DNA from: Clostridium amylolyticum
Lineage (GTDB): Bacteria > Bacillota > Clostridia > Clostridiales > Clostridiaceae
Assembly (NCBI RefSeq): GCF_900142075.1
Contig: NZ_FQZO01000003.1
Coordinates: 62,001 to 126,000, forward strand
DNA length: 64,000 nt
Direction of reading: 5' to 3'
Position 1 is the first letter of the stretch; each line of letters starts with the position of its first letter. Positions 52,292 to 61,369 of this stretch are shown in pieces. The notes beneath the pieces are model-generated. The model was given only the letters and a program-made list of their open reading frames with translations. It had not been told where the DNA came from and ran no database searches. A program made the position numbers and the translations under genes.

Positions 52292-52822
52292 ATGAATAAA
52301 GGTTATATTCAAGTATATACAGGCAATGGAAAAGGTAAGACCACAGCCGCTATAGGTCTGGGAGTAAGGGCTGCTGGGTACAAGCGTCAAGTATATATGG
52401 TTCAGTTCTTAAAAAATACACCCACAGGAGAATTAGATAGCTTAAAGCTATTAGAGCCATATTTTAAATTGTTTAGATTTCAAAAAACCAAAGGCTTCTT
52501 TTGGAATTTAAATGATGAAGAGAAAAAGATTTTAAAAGCTGAGGTTCAGGAAACTTATGATTTTATAGTAAAGGTTATGAGAGAAGGTTCCTGTGAGGTG
52601 CTGATTTTGGATGAAATACTAGGAGCATATAAAAATGAACTTATAACAGAAGAACAGATAATATATTTAATTGATATAAAACCTATAGAAATGGAGCTTA
52701 TCCTTACAGGGAGAAATGCCCCAGAATGGCTAGTTAATAAAGCAGATCTAGTGACCGAAATGAAAGACATAAAGCATTATGCAGAAAAAGGTATTATGGC
52801 TAGAAAAGGAATAGAATACTAG
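52292..52822 (+). CDS. cobO: Cob(I)yrinic acid a,c-diamide adenosyltransferase (CobA/CobO/BtuR family)
   Basis: The 176-aa enzyme transfers the 5'-deoxyadenosyl group of ATP to cob(I)alamin or its precursors. The P-loop-like TGNGKGKTTAAIGLG lies at about 10-24, followed by the family VYMVQFLK and LILDEILGAY segments and a C-terminal LTGRNAPEWL. GGGAGGG precedes ATG 52292. It is on the same strand as cbiA and functionally related, but about 600 bp apart. Confidence 0.95.
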   Translation: MNKGYIQVYTGNGKGKTTAAIGLGVRAAGYKRQVYMVQFLKNTPTGELDSLKLLEPYFKLFRFQKTKGFFWNLNDEEKKILKAEVQETYDFIVKVMREGSCEVLILDEILGAYKNELITEEQIIYLIDIKPIEMELILTGRNAPEWLVNKADLVTEMKDIKHYAEKGIMARKGIEY

Positions 52823-52835
52823 AGCTTGTATCTGG

Positions 52836-52875
52836 TATAAAATGTAACCACCCCAGGGGTGCTTATTTCCATGCA
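52836..52875. repeat. GC-rich palindrome locus m (single unit)
   Basis: AATGTAACCACCCCAGGGGT followed by GCTTATTTCCAT is one unit without a partner, just after cobO. It shows that single modules exist. Confidence 0.85.
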
Positions 52876-52918
52876 AATAATATTCCTAATGTATGTGTCT
52901 TTAGGAATTACAAAAAAG

Positions 52919-52960
52919 TAAGCGATCATACCAAATCAAAGATTTGGTATATCTGCTTAA
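52919..52960 (+). repeat. Long intergenic hairpin
   Basis: ATACCAAATC-aaa-GATTTGGTAT is a perfect 10-bp stem, extended by TAAGC/GCTTA after a small internal loop. No U-tract follows. It is downstream of cobO and may be a transcript end or a mobile-element remnant. Confidence 0.6.
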
Positions 52961-53454
52961 TTATATAATGAGAAGGGTGTCTTAAAAGTTGTCTTTTTTA
53001 TTTAATGCTGAATTATTACTAGTGATTTTTGATATTTTATTTATTAGTGTCATGTATAATATTCCAATCAATAATATTATTTAGTTTGTGGAAAATATAT
53101 ATTATTTTGTATACGTATACATGGGGGCTTTTCTACACTATAATTAGAGTAGTAGAAAAAATTCAAACTATTAAAGGTAAGAGCTATAAAGTGCTCTTTT
53201 CCCACCAATTTTGTTGAATAAATATTAAAGAGCTACTTTATATCGCTATTATACTAAAATTGATAGAAAAAAGTAGTATTGAGTATAAATTAAGGTTGTA
53301 AGCTTAAGCTAAAATAAATTGGATACTATTAAAATCCAGAGAAATCATATGCACATAAATTTGAAGTGTTGTAAACTCTGTAGGAACTTAGATTTATAGC
53401 TAAAGATAAGTAAATAGTATATGTAAATCACTATTAGTTATAAGGGGTGGTTAT
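52961..53454. other. Gene-free region upstream of the CyuA-type gene
   Basis: AT-rich. Contains the palindrome GTATACGTATAC (53107-53118) and a weak hairpin AAGAGC-tataaagt-GCTCTTTTCCC near 53180, which may be a terminator. A 62-codon open frame at 53029-53217 starts at TTG without a ribosome binding site and is not considered real. Confidence 0.5.
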
Positions 53455-54819
53455 ATGAATAAAACTGCTGAATATTTAAACATGCTAAAAAGAGAAGTTG
53501 TACCTGCGTTAGGCTGTACTGAACCTATAGCAGTGGCCTATGCTGTATGTAAAGGTGCAGAAGTATTGGGAAAGCTACCAGAAATAATAGAACTAAATTT
53601 AAGTGTAAATATAATAAAAAATGCTTTAGGTGTAGGAATACCAGGTACAGGAATGTCGGGGATAAACATAGCAGCAGCTTTAGGAGCAGTATGCAATAAC
53701 TCTAGCTTAGGACTTCAGTTGCTTTCAGATTTAACGGAAGAACAGCTGCTCATGGCTAAAAATATTGTTAAAGAAGAAAGGATTAAAATAACAGTTAGCG
53801 ATACTGAGGAAAAGCTATTTATCGAAGCTATATGCAAATACAAAAGTAACATCTCCAGAGTGATTATAAAGCATGAGCACACTAATATAGTTTTTATAGA
53901 ACATAACGGTGTAAAGATATTTGAATATGAAGATAGTGAAGATAATAAAGAAAAATTAAATAAAATAGAAGAATTACCTATTAAAGCTATTATTGATAAT
54001 AGTGAGGAAGAGAGTAAGGGTACAGAATTAAGCAAGGAATGTGCAAGCGGGGACAAGCTATTTTCCATAGAAGATATATATAATTTTGCAGTAAATGTAG
54101 GCTTTGAAGATATAAAATTCTTATTAAATGGTGCAGAAATGAATAAGAAGGTATCTGATGAAGGATTAAATCAACCTTACGGACTGGAAGTGGGAAATAA
54201 AATTAGCAAGTCCACACAATTTAATGCATTAGGTAATAATTTAATAAACAAAATCGTTGCAGCAACCGCTGCTGCTTCTGATGCCAGAATGTCTGGTTGC
54301 AAACTTCCTATAATGACTACTGCAGGAAGCGGCAACCAAGGAATTACTTGTATTATACCTTCTGTAGTGCTGGCTGAAGAATTAGGGAAAAGCGAAGAAG
54401 AATTAGCCAGAGCCTTAGCTATAAGTAGCTTAATTACCATATATATAAAAGGTTATATGGGAAGATTATCCCCCATATGCGGTGCAGGCATAGCAGCTTC
54501 CACAGGAGCAAGTGCAGCTATGACCTATCTTTTAGGTGGAGATATTAAAAATATAAAATGCGCCATAAAAAACATGCTGGCAGATGTTTCAGGCATTATC
54601 TGCGATGGAGCAAAATCTACCTGCGCTTTAAAAATAGCAACAGCTGTTAATGCTGCCATTCAATGCTCTATATTAGCCATGAGTAATATAGAGCCCTGTA
54701 GCAATGATGGAATCATAAATGATGATGTGGAAAAGACCATAGAAAATATAGGAAGCCTTGTAGCCAACGGATTTGACAAAACTGACAAGGCAATATTAGA
54801 AATAATGTTAAACAAATGA
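53455..54819 (+). CDS. cyuA: CyuA-type L-cysteine desulfidase / UPF0597 serine dehydratase-like protein
   Basis: The 454-aa protein resembles the alpha chain of Fe-S L-serine dehydratases. Conserved features are an N-terminal PALGCTEPIAVAYA, PGTGMSGINIA, and the C-terminal cluster of SGCKLPIMTTAGSGNQG, SPICGAGIAAS and SGIICDGAKSTCALK, which supplies the [4Fe-4S] cysteines. CyuA homologues degrade L-cysteine to pyruvate, ammonia and sulfide. Residues about 165-200 are a polar, Glu/Ser-rich insert. GGGGTGG precedes the ATG. It appears monocistronic; no cyuP transporter or cyuR is visible. Confidence 0.88.
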   Translation: MNKTAEYLNMLKREVVPALGCTEPIAVAYAVCKGAEVLGKLPEIIELNLSVNIIKNALGVGIPGTGMSGINIAAALGAVCNNSSLGLQLLSDLTEEQLLMAKNIVKEERIKITVSDTEEKLFIEAICKYKSNISRVIIKHEHTNIVFIEHNGVKIFEYEDSEDNKEKLNKIEELPIKAIIDNSEEESKGTELSKECASGDKLFSIEDIYNFAVNVGFEDIKFLLNGAEMNKKVSDEGLNQPYGLEVGNKISKSTQFNALGNNLINKIVAATAAASDARMSGCKLPIMTTAGSGNQGITCIIPSVVLAEELGKSEEELARALAISSLITIYIKGYMGRLSPICGAGIAASTGASAAMTYLLGGDIKNIKCAIKNMLADVSGIICDGAKSTCALKIATAVNAAIQCSILAMSNIEPCSNDGIINDDVEKTIENIGSLVANGFDKTDKAILEIMLNK

Positions 54820-54829
54820 TGGAAAATAG

Positions 54830-54906
54830 TGGAGATACCCCTGGGGTGATAACATAAAATGTAAGCACCCCAGGGGTGGTTCCATAAAGTGGGATCATCA
54901 GGGATG
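54830..54906. repeat. GC-rich palindrome locus n (3 units, last degenerate)
   Basis: GATACCCCTGGGGTGATAAC, AATGTAAGCACCCCAGGGG and TTCCATAAAGTGGGATCATC follow one another in the convergent gap after the CyuA-type gene. Confidence 0.88.
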
Positions 54907-54948
54907 CTTTTCTCTTTTATGCATATAAAAAAATAATAATAATAAATC

Positions 54949-55029
54949 ACTTATTACCTATTAACTATTACTTATAACTTACAACTTATCACTTCTTACT
55001 TCTTACCTATTATCTATTACCTATTACTT
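54949..55029 (+). repeat. Heptamer repeat array (TTACCTA/TTACTTC type), second locus
   Basis: About twelve consecutive 7-bp units, for example TTACCTA TTAACTA TTACTTA, TTACTTC TTACCTA and TTATCTA TTACCTA, keep a strict period. It is the same family as at 38487-38652. The last unit supplies the stop codon of the minus-strand membrane protein gene. Confidence 0.88.
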
Positions 55030-55359
55030 TAGTATAACTATGCCGCCGATAAGAGGTAGGGGGTTGGCCTCGCCTTTGGCGGCATTAATAATTCCTAGGA
55101 TGGCTAGAACAAATATGGCTAAATTAGCTAATGGTACAAGTATTAAGTATATCATTGCAGGCATAATTTGACTTATTATATTAAGTGCGACTCCTGCTAT
55201 AAAAAGTAATAAACCCTGATTGGTATGAAATTTAGCAAACTTTGATTCCCTGGCAGCAAGAAGAGGAATTAAAAATATAATGTATGCTAATACAGCCATG
55301 CCTTTATTTTTATATATGTCTTCCTTGGTAAATTCAGCATTAGGTTGTTGATTATCCAT
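55024..55359 (-). CDS. DUF4870-like small membrane protein
   Basis: The 111-aa protein has a polar N-terminus, then three hydrophobic helices with the typical DUF4870/Tic20-like pattern VLAYIIFLIPLL, FHTNQGLLLFI and a C-terminal LAILGIINAAKGEANPLP. Function is unknown. TGGAGGTG precedes ATG 55359. The stop codon lies in the heptamer array, so the 3' end may have been altered by that repeat. Confidence 0.82.
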   Translation of the reverse strand: MDNQQPNAEFTKEDIYKNKGMAVLAYIIFLIPLLAARESKFAKFHTNQGLLLFIAGVALNIISQIMPAMIYLILVPLANLAIFVLAILGIINAAKGEANPLPLIGGIVILK

Positions 55360-55577
55360 TTATACACCTCCAATAAACTTTAAGTTGTTTACATAGCACT
55401 TAGAATTAGAACATAATAATACATATTAAATTTACAGAAGAAGTATGTATTATTTTTCCTATTTTTCTTAACATTTTTAATAACAGAATATAAATAGTTT
55501 CATGAAGGGAAAAAGATGTTAAAATTTATTGGGGATAAACGATTTTATAAATACAATAATAATAGGAGTGTATTGAG

Positions 55578-55853
55578 ATGAATTATGTTATTGGAGTAGA
55601 TTCTGGGGGAACAAAAACAGAGGTAATAGCTTATAATAGCCAAGGCGAGGAACTTGTCAGGGCTTTGGGTGGATTCGGAAATATATTTATAGATAGAGAA
55701 GAGGCAGTGAAAAATATTTGTTCTACAGTGGATAAGGTTAGAGATTCCTTAGGAAGTGAAGATAAATGCTCCAAGATATACATGGGTATAGGTGGGATAG
55801 AAGGCGGAAAGCTTAAGGATGATATGGAAAAGCTACTTACTGTGGAAGTATAA
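55578..55853 (+). pseudogene. Truncated BadF/BadG-type N-acetylglucosamine kinase
   Basis: The 91 codons match the N-terminus of the BadF/BadG/BcrA ATPase family: NYVIGVDSGGTKTEVIAY (phosphate-1 motif), GGFGNIFIDREEAV and YMGIGGIEGGKL. A working kinase needs about 300 residues, including the phosphate-2 and adenosine motifs, which are absent. A stop follows at 55851, and the next 65 bp lead into a terminator. It is probably the remnant of a deletion that removed the rest of the gene but kept its terminator. Confidence 0.82.
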
Positions 55854-55917
55854 CTCATATAGATCATCAAATAGGGAGATTCACTAAAGTTTTAGAAGAG
55901 CATAATGAAGATATTTT

Positions 55918-55955
55918 AGAAGTGGCTTCAGTTTTTGAGGTCACTTCTATTTTTT
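55918..55955 (+). terminator. Intrinsic terminator after the kinase remnant
   Basis: AGAAGTGGC and GTCACTTCT pair (one G-T) around a 15-nt loop and are followed by ATTTTTTATTT. Confidence 0.75.
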
Positions 55956-56127
55956 ATTTAGTTGTATAGATTTATGCCAAAGGGCAAGAATTTAAATAAA
56001 GGTGAAATAAGTATTTTTTTAAGATATTTTGTGATAAAAAAGTGGTTTTTTCTAATGTTTTTAATCAATTAAATCCGTATCTATTAATATAATATCATGA
56101 TGAATAATATCCTGGGGGGATTATACA

Positions 56128-56958
56128 GTGAAGACGAAAAAAACTAAAATATTTTATCTATTTATTTTAATTTTTATTTTTGTTGGTTGCAGCAAAGGCG
56201 AGTTACTAAAGGAAACCAAAGAATATAATAATGCACAATATACAAAAAAAACTAGCTATTCAGGTTTAAGTTTAACTTCTGTAGATAAAAAACTTTCACT
56301 AGAAATGCTTAGGATGCAAGAATTAAACCAAGAAGATACAAGCAAATCAAAGGATACAAAAGCTTCGGGAAATGAAATAGATAAGATTAATGAATCTAAA
56401 AACTTAAAAGAAAAAAGTGCTGAAGATAAGGCTAAAGGAAAAAGTCTCCAAACCCAGGGCTCAAATTCAACAAACTCAAAACCTTCCGAGATAGTTCCAA
56501 CAAAGCCTGTAGAAATAAAACAAGAATTATCAGATGAACAGGTGGTTAAAATTGTTAAAGATGCATATTTAACTTCTATTAACTTTTTCAACAGGAATAT
56601 TGACCATAATGATAGAATAGATGATGGAATTTTCTGCAGAGCCAAAGATAAAAATTTGACCTATAATAGAATAATAGCAACATTAAGAAATCATTATTCA
56701 ATATCCTTTCTAAATAAATCTAAAATAGAAAAGGACTGCATAAAAGTAGTTGATGGCAAGGTATATGTACTAGCATTACAAGGACTATATGATGCTGAAA
56801 GAGAGTTTCAAGTTTTAAATCGTAAGGATAATGATAATTATATTAATGTTAAGGTTTTTGTAAAGTCAGAGGATGGCAATATAACTTCCAATATAGTTTT
56901 AGTAAAGGAAGCAGGTAAATGGAAGGTAGACTCAGGTAATATATTTCCACAAAGGTAG
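56128..56958 (+). CDS. Lipoprotein with a cystatin/NTF2-like C-terminal domain
   Basis: The 276-aa protein begins at GTG 56128 behind GGGGGGA. Its signal ends with the lipobox FVGC (Cys21). A low-complexity Lys/Glu/Ser-rich linker (about 60-125) precedes a C-terminal alpha/beta domain (about 135-276) ending NIVLVKEAGKWKVDSG, in the style of cystatin/NTF2-like or IseA-type wall-hydrolase inhibitor lipoproteins. Surface attachment is supported; the domain name is a low-confidence guess. Confidence 0.75.
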   Translation: MKTKKTKIFYLFILIFIFVGCSKGELLKETKEYNNAQYTKKTSYSGLSLTSVDKKLSLEMLRMQELNQEDTSKSKDTKASGNEIDKINESKNLKEKSAEDKAKGKSLQTQGSNSTNSKPSEIVPTKPVEIKQELSDEQVVKIVKDAYLTSINFFNRNIDHNDRIDDGIFCRAKDKNLTYNRIIATLRNHYSISFLNKSKIEKDCIKVVDGKVYVLALQGLYDAEREFQVLNRKDNDNYINVKVFVKSEDGNITSNIVLVKEAGKWKVDSGNIFPQR

Positions 56959-57181
56959 TATTTTAAGCCGCTTAAACCATGAATCAAATGTTTAACTTCT
57001 AGTATATGCCTGTATTAAATTTAGAATGTTATAAATTTTAAAAAATCAAAAGCAATAAAAGGGATTATCACCCAATATTTAACTTAGAATATTGTCGGTA
57101 TTAGCACGTAGAATTGCATCTACATTTCTTATCTTCTAATATTAAACTTAGAATGTGGTAAAAGTTTTAGTAATTATAAAT

Positions 57182-57228
57182 AATAAAAAGGCTTACCCTT
57201 ATGATCTCGTAATAAGGATAAGCCTTCT
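57182..57228 (-). terminator. Terminator of the betaine-type ABC operon
   Basis: AAGGCTTATCCTTAT and ATAAGGGTAAGCCTT (minus strand) form a 15-bp stem with two mismatches, followed by TTTATTATTT. It lies about 110 bp after the permease/binding-protein gene. Confidence 0.8.
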
Positions 57229-57235
57229 TTCATTC

Positions 57236-57363
57236 TAAGTTCCAAAGTTTAAATTAATAGGTCATGTTTTTTCTATATAAGTTGCAAATTTTAAGTTAAT
57301 GAATCATGCTTTTTTATATATAAGTGTCCAATGTTAAATTAATTAATCATTCCCTTTTCTTTT
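57236..57363 (-). repeat. Three 43-bp tandem repeats derived from the end of the ABC gene
   Basis: Three degenerate 43-bp units run from 57236, 57278 and 57321, each starting TAAGT and containing TTAA...TTAAT and TCAT/TCATG. The third contains the last codons of the permease/binding-protein gene (KEKGMIN-stop). The 3' end of the gene therefore appears to have been duplicated twice downstream, and the copies have drifted. Confidence 0.7.
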
Positions 57364-58937
57364 AAGAAATCATCAGCTACTTTCCTAGGGTCTTCACCTA
57401 ATTTGTCCACCTTATAATTTAGTTCTCTCATGGTTTCTTCACTAATGGCATTAGAAAGTTTTTTAAATTCTGTTTTAATTTCCGGATGTTTTTCTAATAC
57501 TTCATTTCTTACCACAGGAACTGCATAATATGGTGGAAAGAATTCCTTATCATCTTCCAATACTTTTAGGTCAAAAGCTTTTAATAATCCATCTGTAGCA
57601 AAAGCATCGATAACATCAGCTTGATTATTGTTTAAGGAATTATATCTTAAACCGCCATCTAGGGATTTTACATCATTAAAGTTTAAGTCATAAGCTTTTT
57701 TCATACCTAAATAACCATCTTCTCTATTGGCAAACTCCATAGTACAGCCAAGAATTAGATCCTTTGAAACTTTTGATAGGTCTGAAACTGTATTTAAATT
57801 ATATTTACTTGCAAGGTCTTTTTTTACTGCTAAAGCATAGGTATTGTTAAAGCCTAAAGGATCTAGCCAAGTAATGTTATATTTTTCGTTAAAGTGATCT
57901 TTTACAATTTTATAAGCTTCATCAGGGCTATTTACAGGACCATGCTGCATTATATTTACTAATCCAGTACCTGTATACTCTACATAAGCGTCTATTTCTT
58001 TTGCCTTTGCAGCGTTAAAAACCACACTGCTTCCCCCTAAGTTCATTTTTCTATCTACCTTTAAGTCTGTATTTTTTTCTAATAAACTAGCTAACATGTG
58101 TCCTAGAATCAGCTGTTCATTAAAGTTTTTTGAGCCTATTACTATAGTAGAGCCTTTTTTGCCGTAAAAGCCTACTGTAACAACTATTATTGCTATACTT
58201 ATAATAGCAAGTACAACCTTGCTGCCAGGACCTTTGCTTAGAGAAAATTTATTTTTGCCACCAACTTTTATGGTGCCATCTGCTGTTTTTATTCCTTTTG
58301 GTGTAACTGCTTTTTCAATTTTACTTATTATAAAGTCCATGAGTAAAGCAAGCAAACATGCTGGTATAGCTCCAGCCAAAATCATATTATTATTTACTGT
58401 CTGAACTCCGGAGAATACCATGTATCCGAGGCCGCCAGCTCCAATGAAGGCTGCGATGGTCATAAGGCCAACGGCTGTAACTGCTGAAATTCTCACTCCA
58501 GTCATTATAACTGGAAGGGCTAAAGGAATTTGTATCATTTTCAGTATTTGTCCTTTAGTTAATCCAATACCTTCTGCTGCTTCTAAAGTATCGGGGTTAA
58601 TATTCATTAATCCTGTATAAGTATTTTTTACTATGGGCAGTAATGAATATAAGAACACCATAGCTATAGCAGGTTTGCTTCCTATACCTAATACTGGTAT
58701 TAAGAAACCTAAAAGAGCCATGCTGGGTACTGCTTGTATAACGCTGGCTAATCCAAGAACTGGTGTTGCAAGTTTTTTAACTCTTGTAATTAATATTCCT
58801 AAAGGAATACCAATAGCAAGAGAAAATAAAACTGCCATAAAAGTTAATTCAATGTGTTCAATTATTAATCTAAATATTTCTGCTTTTCTAGTTATTATAA
58901 AACTCCAAAACTCATTGGTTGCTGTAATAAAATTCAC
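57339..58937 (-). CDS. Betaine/choline-type ABC permease fused to its binding protein
   Basis: The 532-aa fusion has an N-terminal BPD permease domain of about 215 residues with six helices (LGFLIPVLGIGSKPAI, GLMTIAAFIGAGGLGYMVF). A linker and one more membrane helix (about 238-258) follow, then an OpuAC-type substrate-binding domain (about 265-530, IVIGSKNFNEQLILG, YVEYTGTGL). Such fusions are typical of clostridial and lactobacilli OpuC/BusAB-like importers for glycine betaine, carnitine or choline. It starts at GTG 58937, overlapping the ATPase stop codon by one base. The fusion tethers the binding domain outside the membrane. Confidence 0.92.
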   Translation of the reverse strand: MNFITATNEFWSFIITRKAEIFRLIIEHIELTFMAVLFSLAIGIPLGILITRVKKLATPVLGLASVIQAVPSMALLGFLIPVLGIGSKPAIAMVFLYSLLPIVKNTYTGLMNINPDTLEAAEGIGLTKGQILKMIQIPLALPVIMTGVRISAVTAVGLMTIAAFIGAGGLGYMVFSGVQTVNNNMILAGAIPACLLALLMDFIISKIEKAVTPKGIKTADGTIKVGGKNKFSLSKGPGSKVVLAIISIAIIVVTVGFYGKKGSTIVIGSKNFNEQLILGHMLASLLEKNTDLKVDRKMNLGGSSVVFNAAKAKEIDAYVEYTGTGLVNIMQHGPVNSPDEAYKIVKDHFNEKYNITWLDPLGFNNTYALAVKKDLASKYNLNTVSDLSKVSKDLILGCTMEFANREDGYLGMKKAYDLNFNDVKSLDGGLRYNSLNNNQADVIDAFATDGLLKAFDLKVLEDDKEFFPPYYAVPVVRNEVLEKHPEIKTEFKKLSNAISEETMRELNYKVDKLGEDPRKVADDFLKEKGMIN

Positions 58938-60064
58938 TAAACTCCTACCTCCTGGTCTATATACTGGTTGGACATAACTGCTAAAAGACTACTTTTTGTA
59001 ATAAGTCCCACCAATTTTTCTTTATTGTCCGTTACGGGGATATATCCTAAATGATGTTCATTAAGTACATTTACTATGTCTATAATAGAGTTTTCCATGG
59101 AAACTGTTTCAAAATTAGTTTCCATTATTTCAGATAGTTTTAAATTATCTTCTTGCTTCATTCTTAAGTATTTTAAAGTTACAATACCTTGAAGCTGTTG
59201 ATCTTTATTTACTATTAAAAGGCTATCCACCTTGTTGCTTTTCATTATTTCTAATCCTTGAAGTAAAGTTCTGTTTCCTATGGTTTTTACAGGATTAGGT
59301 ATCATAATATCTTTAGCTTTTATAAATTCAGGTTGATTCCATATTCTATTTTTACCTACGAATTCTTCCACAAATTCATTACAAGGCTTCTTTAAAATAT
59401 TTTCAGGAGTATCATATTGAATAATATCTCCATCTTTCATTATGCAAATTCTATCTCCTAGTTTTAAGGCTTCATCCATATCGTGAGTTACGAAGACTAT
59501 GGTTTTCTTTAGCTCATGGTGAAGATTGTAAAGTTCATCTTGAAGCTGACTCCTGGTGATAGGATCCAGTGCACTGAAGGGCTCATCCATAAGAATGATG
59601 TCAGGATCTGTGGCAAAGGCTCTGGCCACTCCAATTCTTTGTTGCTGGCCACCGCTAAGCTCTGCAGGATATCTATCCATATATTCTTCAGGATCCATGT
59701 CTACCATTTTCAAAAGTTCTACAGTGTTTTTTCTAATTTCTTCACTGTGAGACTTTTGAATAAAAGGGATGAGACCTATGTTTTCTCCCACGGTCATATG
59801 TGGGAAAAGACCTGTCTGCTGTATTACATACCCCATATTTCGTCTTAACTGGATGGTGTCTTCTTGACTTATATTTTTTCCATTTATTAAAAGTTCTCCT
59901 GAGGTTGGTACTACCAGTTTGTTAATCATTTTTAAAGTGGTAGTTTTTCCGCATCCACTAGGCCCTATAAGCACCACTAATTCCCCTTGATTTATTTTAA
60001 GATTAATATTGTTAAGTATAATTTTATTTTTAAATTTCTTTGACACATTTTTTAGCTCTAACAT
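58937..60064 (-). CDS. opuCA: Betaine/carnitine/choline ABC transporter ATPase with CBS domains
   Basis: The 375-aa ATPase has Walker A GPSGCGKTT near 33, the signature LSGGQQQRIGVARA near 132, and Walker B ILMDEPFSALD near 156. It ends with a tandem CBS pair (about 250-370, KDIMIPNPVKTIG and LGYIPVTDNKEKLVG). The CBS pair is the ionic-strength or c-di-AMP sensing part in OpuA/OpuC systems. AGGAGG precedes ATG 60064. The gene leads a two-gene operon. Confidence 0.93.
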   Translation of the reverse strand: MLELKNVSKKFKNKIILNNINLKINQGELVVLIGPSGCGKTTTLKMINKLVVPTSGELLINGKNISQEDTIQLRRNMGYVIQQTGLFPHMTVGENIGLIPFIQKSHSEEIRKNTVELLKMVDMDPEEYMDRYPAELSGGQQQRIGVARAFATDPDIILMDEPFSALDPITRSQLQDELYNLHHELKKTIVFVTHDMDEALKLGDRICIMKDGDIIQYDTPENILKKPCNEFVEEFVGKNRIWNQPEFIKAKDIMIPNPVKTIGNRTLLQGLEIMKSNKVDSLLIVNKDQQLQGIVTLKYLRMKQEDNLKLSEIMETNFETVSMENSIIDIVNVLNEHHLGYIPVTDNKEKLVGLITKSSLLAVMSNQYIDQEVGV

Positions 60065-60135
60065 CTTGTCCTCCTTATAAAATTATCTATTAAAAGTATC
60101 TACTACCATGTAAGCTTCTCCATTTAATCCCAACC

Positions 60136-60174
60136 GACAACTCTAATGATATCATAAAGTTGTCATATTGTAAA
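60136..60174 (-). promoter_or_regulatory. opuC promoter with overlapping dyad
   Basis: Minus-strand TTTACA (60169-60174) and TATCAT (60146-60151) are spaced 17 bp apart. The dyad GACAACT-N15-AGTTGTC (60136-60164), with an inner ATGATATCAT, covers the -10 region. It is a good place for a repressor, possibly the BusR-like protein encoded at 61742-62362. Link and site are inferred. Confidence 0.5.
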
Positions 60175-60370
60175 ATTCCATTCATATTTGTACAATCTAG
60201 AATAAGGAGAATAAATGATGATAATAGCAAAAAAAGGGCTTTTTTGTGTATAAACTTCAAATTCATTAGGAAATTTTCAGTATTTCAAAGGAAAGTATAG
60301 AAAAATATAGAATTGTTTTATTATAAAAATGAAATTAGTTATATTATTATTAAGATTTGGAGTGTAAAAG

Positions 60371-61282
60371 ATGAAAGTAGAAAGACTACTGGCTATAGTT
60401 ATTAAAATGCTAAATAATAAAAGGGTTACTGCAAAGGAACTAGCAGAGTATTTTGAAGTGTCGGTTAGAACTATACAAAGGGATATTGAAGCTATAAGTA
60501 TTGCTGGAATACCCATAGTATCCTATAAGGGGCAAAATGGGGGCTATGGTATCATGGAGGATTACCTTATAAGTAAAAGTTATTTTTCAGATACTGAGCA
60601 GGAGTTACTTCTCACTGCACTTAATGGTGTATACAAAGCTTATGAAGACAAAAGCTTTAAAGATATTATGGACAAACTTTTGCTTTTAAAAACCAATTCT
60701 CAGATAGATACAAGGTCTAACTTAATTATGGATTTTAGCCCTTGGGGGAACAGCGAAAGAAGAAAGAGTCAAGTAGATATGTTAAGAAAGGCTATAAATG
60801 ATAAAAGGGTTATTGAGTTTGATTATATGGATATTAACGGATGTAAAACCCAAAGGAAAGTGGAGCCAAGAGCTTTGATTTTAAAGGTTAACACTTGGTA
60901 TCTGCACGGTTATTGTACTTTAAGAAAGGACTTTAGATTGTTTAAGCTATCCAGAATAAGAGAGTTAAAAATACTTGTAGAGAGCTTCTATGAAAGGGAA
61001 TTACCTGAGCTTAATATTATTTATGAAGATAATAGAAAGAGGGTAACACTAGTATTAAAGTTTAATCACAGCGCATTAAATAGATTAGATGACTATTTTG
61101 AAATAGAAGAATTAGTGTTCAAAGAGGATGGATATATTTATGCAACTGTAGAATACCCGGAAGATGAGTGGGTTTATAGTATGATTTTAAGCTTTGGCGA
61201 AGCTGTAGAAGTGATGGAACCTCAGCATATACGAGAATTCATTAAGATAAGAAGTCAAAATGTTTTTAGCAAATACAAATAA
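60371..61282 (+). CDS. HTH-WYL transcriptional regulator (YafY type)
   Basis: The 303-aa protein has an N-terminal HTH_11 winged helix (VSVRTIQRDIEAISIAGIP, residues 27-46), a WYL domain (about 135-215, with the related KVNTWYLHGYCTLRKDFR and FKLSRI motifs) and a WCX-type C-terminal domain. WYL domains sense small ligands or nucleic acid. GGAGTG precedes the ATG. It is transcribed toward the zinc-ribbon gene, which follows after 88 bp and may be its target or partner. Confidence 0.92.
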   Translation: MKVERLLAIVIKMLNNKRVTAKELAEYFEVSVRTIQRDIEAISIAGIPIVSYKGQNGGYGIMEDYLISKSYFSDTEQELLLTALNGVYKAYEDKSFKDIMDKLLLLKTNSQIDTRSNLIMDFSPWGNSERRKSQVDMLRKAINDKRVIEFDYMDINGCKTQRKVEPRALILKVNTWYLHGYCTLRKDFRLFKLSRIRELKILVESFYERELPELNIIYEDNRKRVTLVLKFNHSALNRLDDYFEIEELVFKEDGYIYATVEYPEDEWVYSMILSFGEAVEVMEPQHIREFIKIRSQNVFSKYK

Positions 61283-61369
61283 TTATTTTAATTACGACAT
61301 AAGGGTGTCTTATTACCTCCTTTATAATAAGCATAACAAAATAAATTTTAAATATAAGGAGGAGTTTTA

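Noticed and set aside
53029..53217. 62-codon hydrophobic frame upstream of the CyuA-type gene
   Set aside because: TTG start without a ribosome binding site, AT-rich composition and no recognisable family.
40800..54060. Recurring GGACAAGC octamer in coding and non-coding DNA
   Set aside because: Most occurrences are explained by Asp-Lys or Gly-Gln-Ala codons in polar linkers. No flanking structure is shared, so a repeat family is not supported.
54660..54950. Minus-strand open frame with NHPWG and HPRG peptides
   Set aside because: It is a translation of palindrome locus n overlapping the CyuA-type gene. The matching peptide in the 991-aa protein arises from the same repeat, not from protein homology.
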